Assembly (NCBI RefSeq): GCF_000711895.1 | Contig: NZ_JONO01000034.1 | Location: forward strand, 1-59,762 | Origin: Photorhabdus australis DSM 17609 | GTDB taxonomy: Bacteria > Pseudomonadota > Gammaproteobacteria > Enterobacterales > Enterobacteriaceae | Length of the DNA: 59,762 bases | Direction of reading: 5' to 3' | Shown here: piece by piece, positions 8,833-18,258 of the stretch | Layout of the letters: each line of letters begins with the position of its first letter | How positions within the stretch are numbered: position 1 is the stretch's first letter | The notes under the pieces: model-generated | Databases searched by the model: none | The model's input: the letters and a program-made list of their open reading frames with translations, nothing else | Told to the model about the DNA's origin: nothing | Program-made: the position numbers and the translations under genes

Positions 8833-9511
8833 ACTGTGGTAACTCGGGTGTCCAGTTGATTGGTTCTAGCCCTTGTTTTTCAAGCAATTCATTGGCTTTT
8901 GAAAAGTGTTTGCAGCCAAAGAATCCTCGATGGGCGGATAGAGGAGATGGGTGGGGTGCTTTGAGAACATAGTGTTTGTTGTTATCGATAAAGTAGCCTT
9001 TTTTCTGGGCATGAGATCCCCAGAGAAGAAAAACTACGCCTGAGCGATGCTCGTTGATAGCCGCAATAACTTTGTCTGTGAAAGTTTCCCAGCCCAGATT
9101 CGCGTGAGAGTGAGCATTGCCGCGTTCTACGGTTAATACAGTATTGAGGAGTAGCACTCCTTGTTTGGCCCAACTGATAAGACAACCGTGATTTGGATAT
9201 TGGAAGTCAGGTATATCAGATGCGAGTTCTTTGTACATATTAACCAGTGACGGTGGTGCAGGAATACCAGGTTGCACAGAAAAAGAGAGGCCGTGTGCCT
9301 GATTAGGGCCATGGTAAGGATCTTGCCCAAGTATTACAACTTTAATATCGGCCAATTCGGTGTAACGGAATGCATTAAATACATCTTGTTGTGGTGGATA
9401 AATGGTTTTACCTGCTTGACGCTCTTTGGCGACATAGGCCAGTGTGTCGATAAAATAAGGTTGTTTTTTCTCATTACCGATCACGTTGTGCCATATGAGA
9501 GGCGCGGACAT
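8831..9511 (-). CDS. ung: Uracil-DNA glycosylase
   Basis: A 226-residue family 1 enzyme removing uracil from DNA for base-excision repair. The water-activating motif GQDPYHG has the catalytic Asp at 64, [12 protein letters not shown] carries the uracil-binding region, and the HPSPLS loop lies near 186. Length is as in E. coli (229). Confidence 0.97.
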   Translation of the reverse strand: MSAPLIWHNVIGNEKKQPYFIDTLAYVAKERQAGKTIYPPQQDVFNAFRYTELADIKVVILGQDPYHGPNQAHGLSFSVQPGIPAPPSLVNMYKELASDIPDFQYPNHGCLISWAKQGVLLLNTVLTVERGNAHSHANLGWETFTDKVIAAINEHRSGVVFLLWGSHAQKKGYFIDNNKHYVLKAPHPSPLSAHRGFFGCKHFSKANELLEKQGLEPINWTPELPQ

Positions 9512-9839
9512 AACAAATCCTTTCTATATAATTACCAGATGGACGTTAGCTTACCGACTCCAAAATCAGAGGGAAACCTTTGATGAACATTAAAACTAAA
9601 TTTTTGATAAATATTTCAATGTCATGAAGTATTTTTGAAAATTTATCAGAATAATTCCTTTGTAGTTAGTTAGCGATAAATACTTATTTAAACGATAAAG
9701 TTGCAAGATATTTGTAGTAACTATATGAAATTAATTGGGCTGAATCAATGGATATCCTCATTCATACTGGTATGTGGGTATCAAATATATTGGTTTGACC
9801 AAATAACCAGAATGATGTTCTTGGTAATTGGGTTTGTTG
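9512..9839. other. Intergenic region after ung, no supported gene
   Basis: AT-rich. A + strand frame (9701-9997) reads as a short hydrophobic peptide from about MKLIGLNQWI but runs straight into the ERIC element, so it is either chance or a gene truncated by that insertion. I see no clear promoter or RNA gene. Confidence 0.4.
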
Positions 9840-9964
9840 TATACCTGTTATCTTTCAAGTTGCCTCTTTGTTGGCTGCACTCACCCCGGTCACATCGTTA
9901 TCTATGCTCCCGGGGATTCGCTCCCTTGCCGTCGCGATTCATCTTGAAATCCATTGGGTATATA
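9840..9964 (-). repeat. ERIC (IRU) element, copy 1
   Basis: About 125 bp bounded by TATACC...GGGTATA imperfect inverted ends, with the internal ERIC core (AGCGAATCCCCGGGAGCATA read on the minus strand, then the ACCGGGGTGAGTG arm). Oriented opposite to copies 2 and 4 and the same as copy 3. It marks the left edge of the 10.1-14.1 kb accessory block. Confidence 0.9.
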
Positions 9965-10170
9965 AGCATAGAGATAGAAATGATTACTGGTATTTAAGTT
10001 GCTGATAAATACTAGGTAGAAATTGATCTGATATCAGAGATAGAAATCACAACTCATTACGATTGGTAACACAAATTAAACATTTATTTAACTTAATGTT
10101 ATTTCCTGCCGATAGATTAGTTGTACTAATTAGATCGTCGATTATTTTCAACTATCTTTAGGGGAATTTT

Positions 10171-11187
10171 ATGAGTTTATCAATTGAAATGAATCTATCA
10201 GTCGATTCAAGTTTTCCCGTTTTAAATAATCTTCAACTTGTTACACCGCCTTCTGTTTCAGACCAGAATATTGAAAAAGCGAACACAGAAATTTTTTCCC
10301 TTTCGGAAACAACTAAACAAAGTAATAGAGTCTATCAATCATTAATTAATGAACAGAGTATTAACATTAATTTAAAGTCAATCACTGGAATTAAGTCTGA
10401 ACAAATTAGTGGTAAGCAATCTCATGAAATTGATTATATGTTGACCTTAATTTCTGATGATGTCTACATACGCACCACGATGGGAATAGGTGACTATGTT
10501 CGTCTTTCTGACGGTGAATTATTAAAGGCAGGAATAGAACCGGCAAATTTAAGGGATGAAACAACGGGTTTTCAGGCAGGTATTTATCGGAATGATGATC
10601 TCTATATAGTTGCTTTTGTGGGCACTAATGATTTGAAGGATATATTAGCTAATTTACGACAAGGTTTTGGATTTGATGAAGCTCAATATCATCAAGCCAT
10701 TGATTTAGCTCGTACCGCCAGAATGGTATTTGGGGAAAATGTGTTATTTACTGGGCATTCTTTGGGGGGAGGATTAGCAGCGACAGCTGCATTATCCGTT
10801 GGCAAGCCTGCGGTAGTATTTAATTCAGCCGGTGTTTCTGACAATATGATGAAAAATTTGGGTTTTTCACCCCAAGAGGGTAGGGCTATCGCTGAAAATG
10901 GATTGGTGCGTCATTATGTTGTGGAACATGATTTACTTGATGTATTACAACGGAAACTGCCCGTATCTCAGCCGATAGGCCATAAAATCTTACTGAAATA
11001 TAATGATAATTCAGGAGAATCAGATCAAGGGTTTCCTCATAATCTGATACGTGGACTAAAAGCACATTCTCTTAAAAAGATGATGGAATTATTAACGATA
11101 TACAAACCTTGGTCATCTTTAAATGATGAACAACAAGAAGAATCTCTAGTCATGCTTAATGAACCGGATCTGAGTATTTCCGCATAA
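10171..11187 (+). CDS. Class 3-type lipase/phospholipase, candidate secreted effector
   Basis: A 338-residue alpha/beta-hydrolase-type protein. The nucleophile elbow is TGHSLGGGLA with Ser197. A likely catalytic Asp lies in VVEHDLLDVL and a His in LKAHSLKKM; these two assignments are inferred from order and spacing. Residues about 1-75 are a polar extension rich in Ser, Asn and Ile with no signal peptide or membrane segment, so export, if any, would need a dedicated system. AGGGG precedes the ATG. An ankyrin gene follows 15 bases downstream, the arrangement of known lipase effectors with ankyrin-type partners. The local sequence is AT-rich and the gene is absent from this position in E. coli. 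A housekeeping esterase is possible but less likely. Confidence 0.65.
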   Translation: MSLSIEMNLSVDSSFPVLNNLQLVTPPSVSDQNIEKANTEIFSLSETTKQSNRVYQSLINEQSININLKSITGIKSEQISGKQSHEIDYMLTLISDDVYIRTTMGIGDYVRLSDGELLKAGIEPANLRDETTGFQAGIYRNDDLYIVAFVGTNDLKDILANLRQGFGFDEAQYHQAIDLARTARMVFGENVLFTGHSLGGGLAATAALSVGKPAVVFNSAGVSDNMMKNLGFSPQEGRAIAENGLVRHYVVEHDLLDVLQRKLPVSQPIGHKILLKYNDNSGESDQGFPHNLIRGLKAHSLKKMMELLTIYKPWSSLNDEQQEESLVMLNEPDLSISA

Positions 11188-11202
11188 TTAAAGAGAGGCG
11201 CG

Positions 11203-11790
11203 ATGAAAATTGGTGAAATAATTGAGCCTGAATTGGAACTGGATTGTCATCGGAGTGAAGAAAATATAACTCCGTTACAATGGGCTATATTCAATCAGCG
11301 AATGGATGATGTTAATAATTTGCTGAAAGAGGGCGCTGATCCTACTCAACTTGGTTTGCAACAAGAAAGTGCTTTACATACGTCTGCAAAAATCAACAAC
11401 CCTGATTATCTTAAATCTTTGTTATCATTTGCTCCTGATGTGAATATTATGCATCCCGTAACTTTAGCAACACCTTTACATGTTGCGGTTCAGGTAGGGA
11501 GAAAAATGCAGATTGAATTACTGTTGGCCGCTGGTGCTAATCCCAATCAGGCTAATCGGATTGGAGATACTCCGTTACATATTGCAGCCAAAATTAATTC
11601 GCCGGAACTGGTGCTGATATTGTTGAAGTCAGGAGCTGATCCTAAATTGCAAAACAAGCAGCAGTTAACATTCCAGATGTATCTCAATCTCACACCGCTA
11701 AAAGCGCGGAGCTATGAGATGCAAGCGGAATATAATGAAGTCAATCATTGGCTGAAAGCGCAGCAAGTCAGCCGGTATTATTTGAAGTAA
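11203..11790 (+). CDS. Ankyrin-repeat protein, possible immunity/partner of the lipase
   Basis: A 195-residue soluble protein with four ankyrin repeats from about residue 23 to 150 (TPLQWAIFNQRMDDVNNLLK, SALHTSAKINNPDYLKSLL, TPLHVAVQVGRKMQIELLL, TPLHIAAKINSPELVLILL). No signal peptide. AGAGAGG precedes its start, only 15 bases after the lipase stop, so the two are co-transcribed; a terminator follows at 11817. A small ankyrin protein next to a lipase is often an immunity protein or regulator; that function is inferred here. Confidence 0.7.
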   Translation: MKIGEIIEPELELDCHRSEENITPLQWAIFNQRMDDVNNLLKEGADPTQLGLQQESALHTSAKINNPDYLKSLLSFAPDVNIMHPVTLATPLHVAVQVGRKMQIELLLAAGANPNQANRIGDTPLHIAAKINSPELVLILLKSGADPKLQNKQQLTFQMYLNLTPLKARSYEMQAEYNEVNHWLKAQQVSRYYLK

Positions 11791-11816
11791 GATAAAAACG
11801 GGCTATTTGGCCTAAT

Positions 11817-11850
11817 GCCAGTCAGTTAATCTGGCTGGCTTCCCTTTTTA
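11817..11850 (+). terminator. Terminator of the lipase-ankyrin operon
   Basis: A 9-bp stem GCCAGTCAG / CTGGCTGGC (one G-U pair, loop TTAAT) is followed by TTCCCTTTTTA. Confidence 0.7.
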
Positions 11851-12179
11851 CCGGGTATTTTTGCGGTTTACTCCTCACTACTCCCGGATATTTTCTGTCA
11901 GGAAGCTTTGCTGGTAATTCAAACATGCTTAATGTTTCCAATAAGTAAGCATAGCGCTTAGGTAAATTAAATTACCTGTACCAGGATATTTTTGCTAAGA
12001 ACAGCGAATCATCAATCATCATGATTCTGATGATGCATTTTTACACCTGTATGAAGATCTTCGCCGCAGAGAGTTTATAGGGAGTTCTGGTGCATTGAAA
12101 TACCCGACACCGAAAAAATATCTTACTTCAAAACAGTAAAGAGGTTTTTTCTGCAGAGCTAATCTGTTTTGATGAATTA
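11851..12179. other. Intergenic region, no supported gene
   Basis: AT-rich, with stops in all frames at short intervals. It may hold the lost N-terminal part of the broken glycosyltransferase that follows, but I cannot recognise coding sequence in it. Confidence 0.35.
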
Positions 12180-13155
12180 GTGCCTGTGTTCAGCAAGTTT
12201 GGATTAAGGATGCAAGAGATTGCTGCAAGTTACTATGATCCTCACATTAAATTGAAGTTATATGATGAGTTGATAGATGATATTGATTCATGGATTAGTA
12301 ATTTCAATAATGAGCAGGTATTAAATGAATCATTATCGAGTGTCATTGATAATAACTTTCCATCGTTAATTATATCTACAAAAGGTGTTATTGCAAAAAT
12401 AGTCCATGCATTCAAAAAAATTCTATTTTGACTTCAAAACTGTGAACTTCATAACTAATCCTGGTTTGTTAGATATTAAAATATATCAACATTTTAGTAG
12501 TGATTTGACGATTAGAACTACAAATTATTACCCAAATTCTGATATGGTTAAAAAATTTCATATATTAGAGACTGTTCCATTATTTAAGCCAGTTTCAAAC
12601 TATCAAATCGAACAGAAGGACATTCCTTCTATTTTAATTCTCTGCAATGGATGTGAAGAAGGTTACTTTGATGTATTAAAAACCTCTTTCGAACATCCCT
12701 CGAAACCTAAAATTTTCATGGTTATTGCCTCGAATAAGAAATTGTATGATGAATGCATAGATTTAAATAGGAAGTATGCAGATAGAGCATGTATTTATAA
12801 TACATTAGATAATAAGGATTATCTAAAGTTGGCACTAGAGGCTTCAACAAACAACAGATAATTTCTATACTTTAAATCTGCTCCAAACACAGTATTGGAA
12901 TCAATTAGATTCAATTTACCCGTTTTAGTACATTTCTCTGGGTTACCAATGGAAAGATGGATAATGGAGTTGACAAACAAAAGAAAATTTGTTTTTTGTT
13001 TTGAAAATCAATCTAATGGATTTGGCTTAATAAAAAGATGGTTGGACAATCCTGAGATTGTTACTAACTTTAAGCGTAATATAGAATCAAGTAAAATTGA
13101 TGATATAGATGTTACACTTAAAGATTTGTCTGATATAATTTATGATGTTATGTAA
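12180..13155 (+). pseudogene. Broken GT-B (MGDG-synthase-like) glycosyltransferase
   Basis: Three open pieces make one gene. 12180-12431 ends in SLIISTKGVIAKIVHAFKK, like the N-terminal domain of diacylglycerol glycosyltransferases. The next piece, 12406-12861, is in the frame shifted by +1, and the switch falls at a run of seven As (12414-12420). It then meets a single in-frame TAA (12859-12861), and the same frame continues to 13155 as SAPNTVLESIRFNLPVLV, the typical donor-sugar-binding motif (K-P/A-PNTVLE). The normal N-terminal start is also missing. The gene is therefore disrupted by a homopolymer frameshift and a nonsense codon. It would have used a nucleotide sugar to glycosylate a lipid or other acceptor; the exact substrate is unknown. 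Confidence 0.6.
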
Positions 13156-13176
13156 TGATTATGAAGGAAGTATTGA

Positions 13177-13791
13177 ATGTTCCAAATTAAAAAAGCTCCT
13201 ATAACAACAGTATTTATAGTATGTGTGACAATTGTTTATTCCACATTTGTTTCATATTCATTAACAGATAGCTTTATCGGTAAAATGAGTATTATAGATC
13301 TAGAGAAATATGGAGGATTAACACCAAATAGATTATATGAATTTGAGTATTGGCGACTTCTGGTTTCTCAGTTCATACATGTTAAACAACTGCATATGGT
13401 CTACAATGTGCTATCACTTTCCATACTGGGAGTTTTATTAGAAAAACATCTTGGATCTAAATTTTTATTAGTTTTATGGTTTACTTCTGGTGCCTTGGGA
13501 ACTCTTTATAGCACTAACTTTGTTAGTTACCCTTGGAATATTGGTACGGGAGCATCACAAGCTGTTTTGGGCGTATCCTCCTTTGCATTGCTGTTGGTTT
13601 TTGTCAAAGAGCATACTTCTAGTATATTAAAGTTTGCTGTTGTTTTTTCCATGCTGCCGGCAATAGCTCTAGATTTTATTTATGCTCACTACCCGAAGCC
13701 AGGCCATGTTCTTTCTATTTGTATTGGGCTTATAATGAGTTTGTTTTTCTATAGGAAAAATAAATCTTATTTTGATAATGTTGCTATTTGA
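13177..13791 (+). CDS. Rhomboid-family intramembrane serine protease-like protein
   Basis: A 204-residue protein with about six hydrophobic segments. The rhomboid signatures are EYWRLLVSQFIHVKQLHMVYN in the first half, the catalytic GASQAVLG with Ser127 (GxS, though Q replaces the usual G after Ser), and GHVLSICIG with His177 in the last membrane helix. The Ser-His dyad is thus present. AAGGAAG precedes the ATG. Its substrates are unknown. It lies just after the broken glycosyltransferase and overlaps the next gene, in an AT-rich block. Confidence 0.7.
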   Translation: MFQIKKAPITTVFIVCVTIVYSTFVSYSLTDSFIGKMSIIDLEKYGGLTPNRLYEFEYWRLLVSQFIHVKQLHMVYNVLSLSILGVLLEKHLGSKFLLVLWFTSGALGTLYSTNFVSYPWNIGTGASQAVLGVSSFALLLVFVKEHTSSILKFAVVFSMLPAIALDFIYAHYPKPGHVLSICIGLIMSLFFYRKNKSYFDNVAI

Positions 13792-14131
13792 AAATAATAA
13801 TTATTTATCCAAGAAAAATATTATCAAATATAGAATGGAATTATTTTCATCACGTAGTCGATTAATTAAGCTTGAATCTGATATATTAAATTTAGAGAAA
13901 AGAAAGTACAGTTTAGATGATGAAAAGAATAGATACATAATTGGGGCAATAAAAGGGAAAGTTGAGGCTATATTTGGCGTAAAAAACGGCACGGCTGAAA
14001 TTGTGATTAATATTGTTGATAAAAGGGATTTTGATTTAGAGTTTGGTAATTCAATCAAGGCATTTATCATCTTGAATGAAGTTAATCTGTATGAATATAT
14101 ATATGAAATAGTGTTTCCATATTTTGCTTAA
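13778..14131 (+). CDS. Hypothetical coiled-coil protein
   Basis: A 117-residue protein if started at ATG 13778; a TTG at 13772 is also possible. It overlaps the end of the rhomboid gene by 14 bases. Residues about 15-50 are basic and predicted coiled coil (RSRLIKLESDILNLEKRKY), then a mixed domain with AEIVINIVDKRDFDLEFG. I do not recognise a family. Overlap and same strand suggest it is co-expressed with the rhomboid protein. No signal peptide or membrane helix is evident. Confidence 0.5.
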   Translation: MLLFENNNYLSKKNIIKYRMELFSSRSRLIKLESDILNLEKRKYSLDDEKNRYIIGAIKGKVEAIFGVKNGTAEIVINIVDKRDFDLEFGNSIKAFIILNEVNLYEYIYEIVFPYFA

Positions 14132-14137
14132 TGGTTT

Positions 14138-14263
14138 TATACCCTATGGATTTCAAGATGCATCGCGACAGTAAAGGAGTGAATCCCGGGTGCATGGTAA
14201 ACTATGTGACCAAGGTAGGCGAGTGTAGCCAACAAAGAGGAAACTTGAAAGACGACGGGTATA
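14138..14263 (+). repeat. ERIC element, copy 2
   Basis: About 126 bp from TATACCCTATGGATTTC to GACGGGTATA, somewhat diverged from the other copies in the core. Opposite orientation to copy 1, so the two ERICs bracket the block 9965-14137. Confidence 0.88.
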
Positions 14264-14266
14264 ATC

Positions 14267-14286
14267 AACGGGCCAATTGGCCCGTT
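14267..14286 (-). terminator. Possible srmB terminator
   Basis: A perfect palindrome, AACGGGCC AATT GGCCCGTT, lies 7 bases after the srmB stop. It lacks a long T run. Confidence 0.5.
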
Positions 14287-14293
14287 TAAAGAT

Positions 14294-15640
14294 TTACTCA
14301 TCGCTGTTAGTTGGGGCTTCAGGTCTTGGATTACCAGAAGGTTTACGACGTTTGCCAATATTTTTGCTATCTCGATGGCGTATTTTTACTTTTTTCTTTA
14401 GCTCTTCGGCTTTCTTTTTCTCTTTGTTTTCTTTGCGCTTAGCCAGTACTTTTTTCGATGGCTTGTTACTGGTTTTTTCACTTGGTACTCTGGTTGTTGG
14501 ACGGAGTTCATCAACAGTCCGTGACTTCAGTGGCTCGTTTATATAGCGGCTGATTTTGCCTAATAAAGGATGATCATGTGCTTCCACTAAGGTAATCGCG
14601 GTACCTTTGCGACCTGCGCGAGCTGTGCGGCCAATACGGTGTAGATATACGTCAGCGGTACGCGGTAAGTCGAAGTTGAAAACATGGCTAATATCATCAA
14701 TATCTAATCCACGGGAAGCAACATCAGTGGAAACCAGAACATTGACACTGCCATCATTCAAGCGCTTAACCGCCTCTGTCCTTTTAGCCTGTACCATTTC
14801 CCCTTCGAGGTACCAGGATTTGATACCGGCTTGACGCAATTCATCTACAAGCTCATGTACACGTTCGCGTTTGCGAACAAAAATGATGGACTTAGTAACA
14901 TCCGGTTGTTTCAGTAAATGGCAAAGCAGGGCAATTTTGTGTTTCAGATTATCTGCTCGATAGTAAAATTGCTGGATTTTTTTGCGTTCGCGGCGCGATG
15001 GTTCTGCATCAATTTCAACTGGATCTTCCAGTAAGCGTTTAGCAAAATCACGAATAGCGTCTCCTTCCAGAGTCGCAGAGAATAGCATAGTTTGTTTGCG
15101 CCAACGGGTCTCACCAGCTATGGTTTCAATGTCATTGGCAAAACCCATATCTAGCATACGATCTGCTTCATCAAGGATCAGTGTTTCAACTGCTCGGCAA
15201 TCAAAGTTTTCTTCTTTGATATATTGCAACAGACGGCCTGTAGTAGCGACGACAATGTCCTGATTTTCACTGAAAACTTCTGCATGGTTCATATATGCTA
15301 CGCCGCCAGTAATCGTAGCAATATCCAGATTGGTATGTGTAGCAAGTTCTTTTGCTTGGTCTGCCACCTGCATTGCCAATTCACGGGTGGGTGTTAGGAT
15401 CAAAATGCGTGGTGGGCCAGATTTTTTGCGTGGAAAATCCAGTAAATGTTGTAGAGCTGGCAGTAGGTAAGCCGCAGTTTTACCTGTACCAGTCGGTGCG
15501 GAACCCAAAACATCACATCCATCCATTGCTGCTGGAATAGCCGCTGCTTGAATTGCTGTTGGGCGGGAGTAACCTTTGTCATTCAGAGCATCAAGCAGGC
15601 GTTCATCTAGGTCAAGTTCAGAAAAATTTGTTGCAGTCAT
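14294..15640 (-). CDS. srmB: ATP-dependent RNA helicase SrmB
   Basis: A 448-residue DEAD-box helicase of early 50S ribosome assembly. Helicase motifs in order: Q motif (RPTAIQ), APTGTGKT near 48, PTRELA, DEAD near 157, SAT near 189, then RGLDID and HRIGRTARAGR in the second domain. The C-terminal tail is lysine-rich and ends with RHRDSKNIGKRRKPSG as in E. coli. Two Met codons are adjacent at the start (15643 and 15640); the second gives the N-terminus seen in the family. Confidence 0.96.
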   Translation of the reverse strand: MTATNFSELDLDERLLDALNDKGYSRPTAIQAAAIPAAMDGCDVLGSAPTGTGKTAAYLLPALQHLLDFPRKKSGPPRILILTPTRELAMQVADQAKELATHTNLDIATITGGVAYMNHAEVFSENQDIVVATTGRLLQYIKEENFDCRAVETLILDEADRMLDMGFANDIETIAGETRWRKQTMLFSATLEGDAIRDFAKRLLEDPVEIDAEPSRRERKKIQQFYYRADNLKHKIALLCHLLKQPDVTKSIIFVRKRERVHELVDELRQAGIKSWYLEGEMVQAKRTEAVKRLNDGSVNVLVSTDVASRGLDIDDISHVFNFDLPRTADVYLHRIGRTARAGRKGTAITLVEAHDHPLLGKISRYINEPLKSRTVDELRPTTRVPSEKTSNKPSKKVLAKRKENKEKKKAEELKKKVKIRHRDSKNIGKRRKPSGNPRPEAPTNSDE

Positions 15641-15793
15641 CATATACCTCTGTTTGGGTCGCCGATTATAAACAGGTTGGGCATATTGTTCATCTATTAA
15701 TACTGTTAGGGAAGCAGATAGCTTTTATCGGAACATAATTCCCCTTATCCTATAGCGAAATTTTTTTGTACTGACAGATGGTAGGTTATTAAT

Positions 15794-16528
15794 TTGGAAC
15801 AGAAACGATCTCTGCGTCAGGGAGGATTTACTTTTAAGCAATTTTTTGTCGGTCATGATCGATGTGCAATGAAAGTAGGGACTGATGGTGTTCTATTAGG
15901 CGCATGGGCTTCGGTTAATGACAAAAAAGCAATTTTGGATATTGGCTGTGGTAGCGGGTTGATTGCTCTGATGTTGGCGCAGCGTACCGATGAAAATATA
16001 AAAATTGATGCGGTGGAACTGGATATAAATGCCACATTTCAGGCACGAGAGAATGTAGAACGGTCCCCGTGGCGGAGAAAAGTAAATGTTTATCATCAGG
16101 ATATTGGTGATTTTGCTGATCGATATTTACAATGTTATGACCTGATTGTTAGTAATCCACCTTATTTTGAGCCGGCTATTGCTTGCCGGAATGAGGCAAG
16201 GGAGCAGGCTCGTTATACTGGCTCTCTGACTCATCAGCGATTATTGCAATATGCAGAAAAGTTAGTCACGCCAGATGGCCTGTTCTGTGTGGTATTGCCA
16301 TATGCTATTGGTGAGGTATTCGAAACAATGGCGTGTCAGCGAGGCTGGTTTTCTCATGATCGGGTTAATATTCGTGATAGGAAAGATAAGCCATTACATC
16401 GAATGTTGTTGGCACTTTCTCGTAAGGAAAATACAGGTTTAATCAGTGAGTTAACCATCCGTCAGCCAGATGGTGTATACACATTGGAATTTCAGCAACT
16501 GGTGACGGATTTCTATCTTTATTATTGA
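15794..16528 (+). CDS. trmN6: tRNA1(Val) (adenine37-N6)-methyltransferase
   Basis: A 244-residue SAM-dependent N6-adenine methyltransferase modifying A37 of tRNA1-Val. The SAM site is LDIGCGSGLIALMLAQR at residues 48-64 and the catalytic NPPYF is at 121-125. The start is TTG 15794, since MEQKRSLRQGGFTFKQFFVGH matches the family. It is divergent from srmB, as in E. coli (yfiC). Confidence 0.94.
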   Translation: MEQKRSLRQGGFTFKQFFVGHDRCAMKVGTDGVLLGAWASVNDKKAILDIGCGSGLIALMLAQRTDENIKIDAVELDINATFQARENVERSPWRRKVNVYHQDIGDFADRYLQCYDLIVSNPPYFEPAIACRNEAREQARYTGSLTHQRLLQYAEKLVTPDGLFCVVLPYAIGEVFETMACQRGWFSHDRVNIRDRKDKPLHRMLLALSRKENTGLISELTIRQPDGVYTLEFQQLVTDFYLYY

Positions 16529-16577
16529 AATAATCACGCTGGGGTGTGTCGTTATGAGTAGGTTTCGCTGGCAGAGA

Positions 16578-18182
16578 TCAAGGTGCCAGAATTGTTGGTT
16601 TTGACTCTGGCAATAAGTTGGGATAATCCAGCGTGAAATGCAGACCTCTGCTTTCTTTCCTTTCTAGTGCACAGCGTATAATTAATTCAGCGACTTGCAC
16701 CAAATTTCGTAATTCCAATAGATTATTGGAGATTCTGAAATTGGAGTAATAGTCGTGAATCTCTTGCTGTAGCAAATTAATGCGGCGCAATGCTCGTTCC
16801 AGGCGTTTGGTTGTACGCACGATACCAACGTAATCCCACATAAACAGGCGTAATTCGTGCCAATTGTGCTGAATTACGACTTGTTCGTCTGAATTATCAA
16901 CGCGACTCTCATCCCAAAAGGGGAGTTCTGGTACTGCTTCGATTTTTTTAATCTGTTGTTGGATGTCCTTTGCAGCAGACCAGCCGTAAACTAAACATTC
17001 CAGCAAAGAATTGGATGCCATACGGTTTGCACCATGCAGGCCAGTGTAGCTGACTTCACCGATAGCATATAAATTGTTGAGATCAGTACGTCCATGATGA
17101 TCGACGACTATACCACCGCAGGTATAATGTGCGGCAGGCACGATTGGAATCGGTTCTTTTGTTAGATCAAAGCCCAACGTCAGTAGTTTTTCATAAATCA
17201 TTGGAAAATGCTGGATGATGAAATCAGTTGGTTTATGGCTAATATCCAGAAACATGCAATCAGCGCCAAGACGTTTCATTTCATGGTCAATAGCCCGGGC
17301 TACGATGTCGCGAGGGGCCAGTTCAGCACGTTCATCAAAATCAGGCATAAAACGGCTGCCATCTGGTCGTTTCAGATAAGCGCCTTCACCTCTTAGAGCT
17401 TCAGTTAGCAAGAAATTACGTGCTTGTGGATGAAACAGACAAGTCGGATGAAACTGATTAAATTCCAGATTGGCGATACGGCAGCCTGCACGCCATGCCA
17501 TTGCAATGCCATCACCGGATGAGATATCGGGATTTGTGGTGTATTGATAAACTTTAGCTGCACCACCGGTTGCTAGTACAACGACTTTAGCGCGATAAGT
17601 TTCTACTTGTTTCTGCTGGCGGTTCCAAATATAAGCGCCAACCACTCGATTATTCCCATTGAATTGGGCTTTATTTGAGGTAATCAAATCGACTGCATTA
17701 CAGCTCTCTCTCACAATAATGTTCGGATGAGACCTGGCTTTTTCAACCAGTGTGGTTTCTACTTCTTTACCTGTTGCATCTGCATGGTGCAGAATACGTC
17801 GATGGCTGTGGCCACCTTCACGGGTCAGATGATATTGTTTTTTTCCATCTTCACGGGTTTCTGTATCAAATGAAACACCTTGTTCAATCAGCCATTGTAC
17901 ACAATGGCGGGCATTGCTGGTGATAAACTCGACAGCACTTTTATCGCAAAGTCCTGCTCCGGCAATCAAGGTGTCTTCAACATGAGATGCGATACTATCT
18001 GTTTTATCAAATACAGCGGCTATCCCCCCTTGTGCGTAATAAGATGCGCCTTCACTGAGAATACTTTTACTTAATACAGTGATTTTGTATTGTGAAGCGA
18101 GCCGTAAAGCCAGAGACAGGCCAGCCACACCACTGCCGATAATAAGTACATCGCTGTAATGTTGTGAGAATAATGGTTGCAT
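16578..18182 (-). CDS. nadB: L-aspartate oxidase
   Basis: A 534-residue FAD enzyme oxidising aspartate to iminoaspartate, the first step of NAD synthesis. The dinucleotide fold is [18 protein letters not shown] near 13-30, followed by [14 protein letters not shown] and the flavoprotein block [19 protein letters not shown]; the active-site region HPTCLFHP and THETCGG-like [21 protein letters not shown] follow. Divergent from rpoE, as in E. coli. A nadE gene lies at 52.4 kb. Confidence 0.97.
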   Translation of the reverse strand: MQPLFSQHYSDVLIIGSGVAGLSLALRLASQYKITVLSKSILSEGASYYAQGGIAAVFDKTDSIASHVEDTLIAGAGLCDKSAVEFITSNARHCVQWLIEQGVSFDTETREDGKKQYHLTREGGHSHRRILHHADATGKEVETTLVEKARSHPNIIVRESCNAVDLITSNKAQFNGNNRVVGAYIWNRQQKQVETYRAKVVVLATGGAAKVYQYTTNPDISSGDGIAMAWRAGCRIANLEFNQFHPTCLFHPQARNFLLTEALRGEGAYLKRPDGSRFMPDFDERAELAPRDIVARAIDHEMKRLGADCMFLDISHKPTDFIIQHFPMIYEKLLTLGFDLTKEPIPIVPAAHYTCGGIVVDHHGRTDLNNLYAIGEVSYTGLHGANRMASNSLLECLVYGWSAAKDIQQQIKKIEAVPELPFWDESRVDNSDEQVVIQHNWHELRLFMWDYVGIVRTTKRLERALRRINLLQQEIHDYYSNFRISNNLLELRNLVQVAELIIRCALERKESRGLHFTLDYPNLLPESKPTILAP

Positions 18183-18258
18183 AGTTGATGATATTGAAGA
18201 AGATGAGTAAAAATCATGTTAGCCTATCAGATATGATAAAGGCTATGATTGCAACAAA

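Noticed and set aside
9701-9997. 98-codon + strand frame reading into ERIC copy 1
   Set aside because: Its last 45 codons are the ERIC element; the first part is a short hydrophobic stretch without a clear ribosome site.
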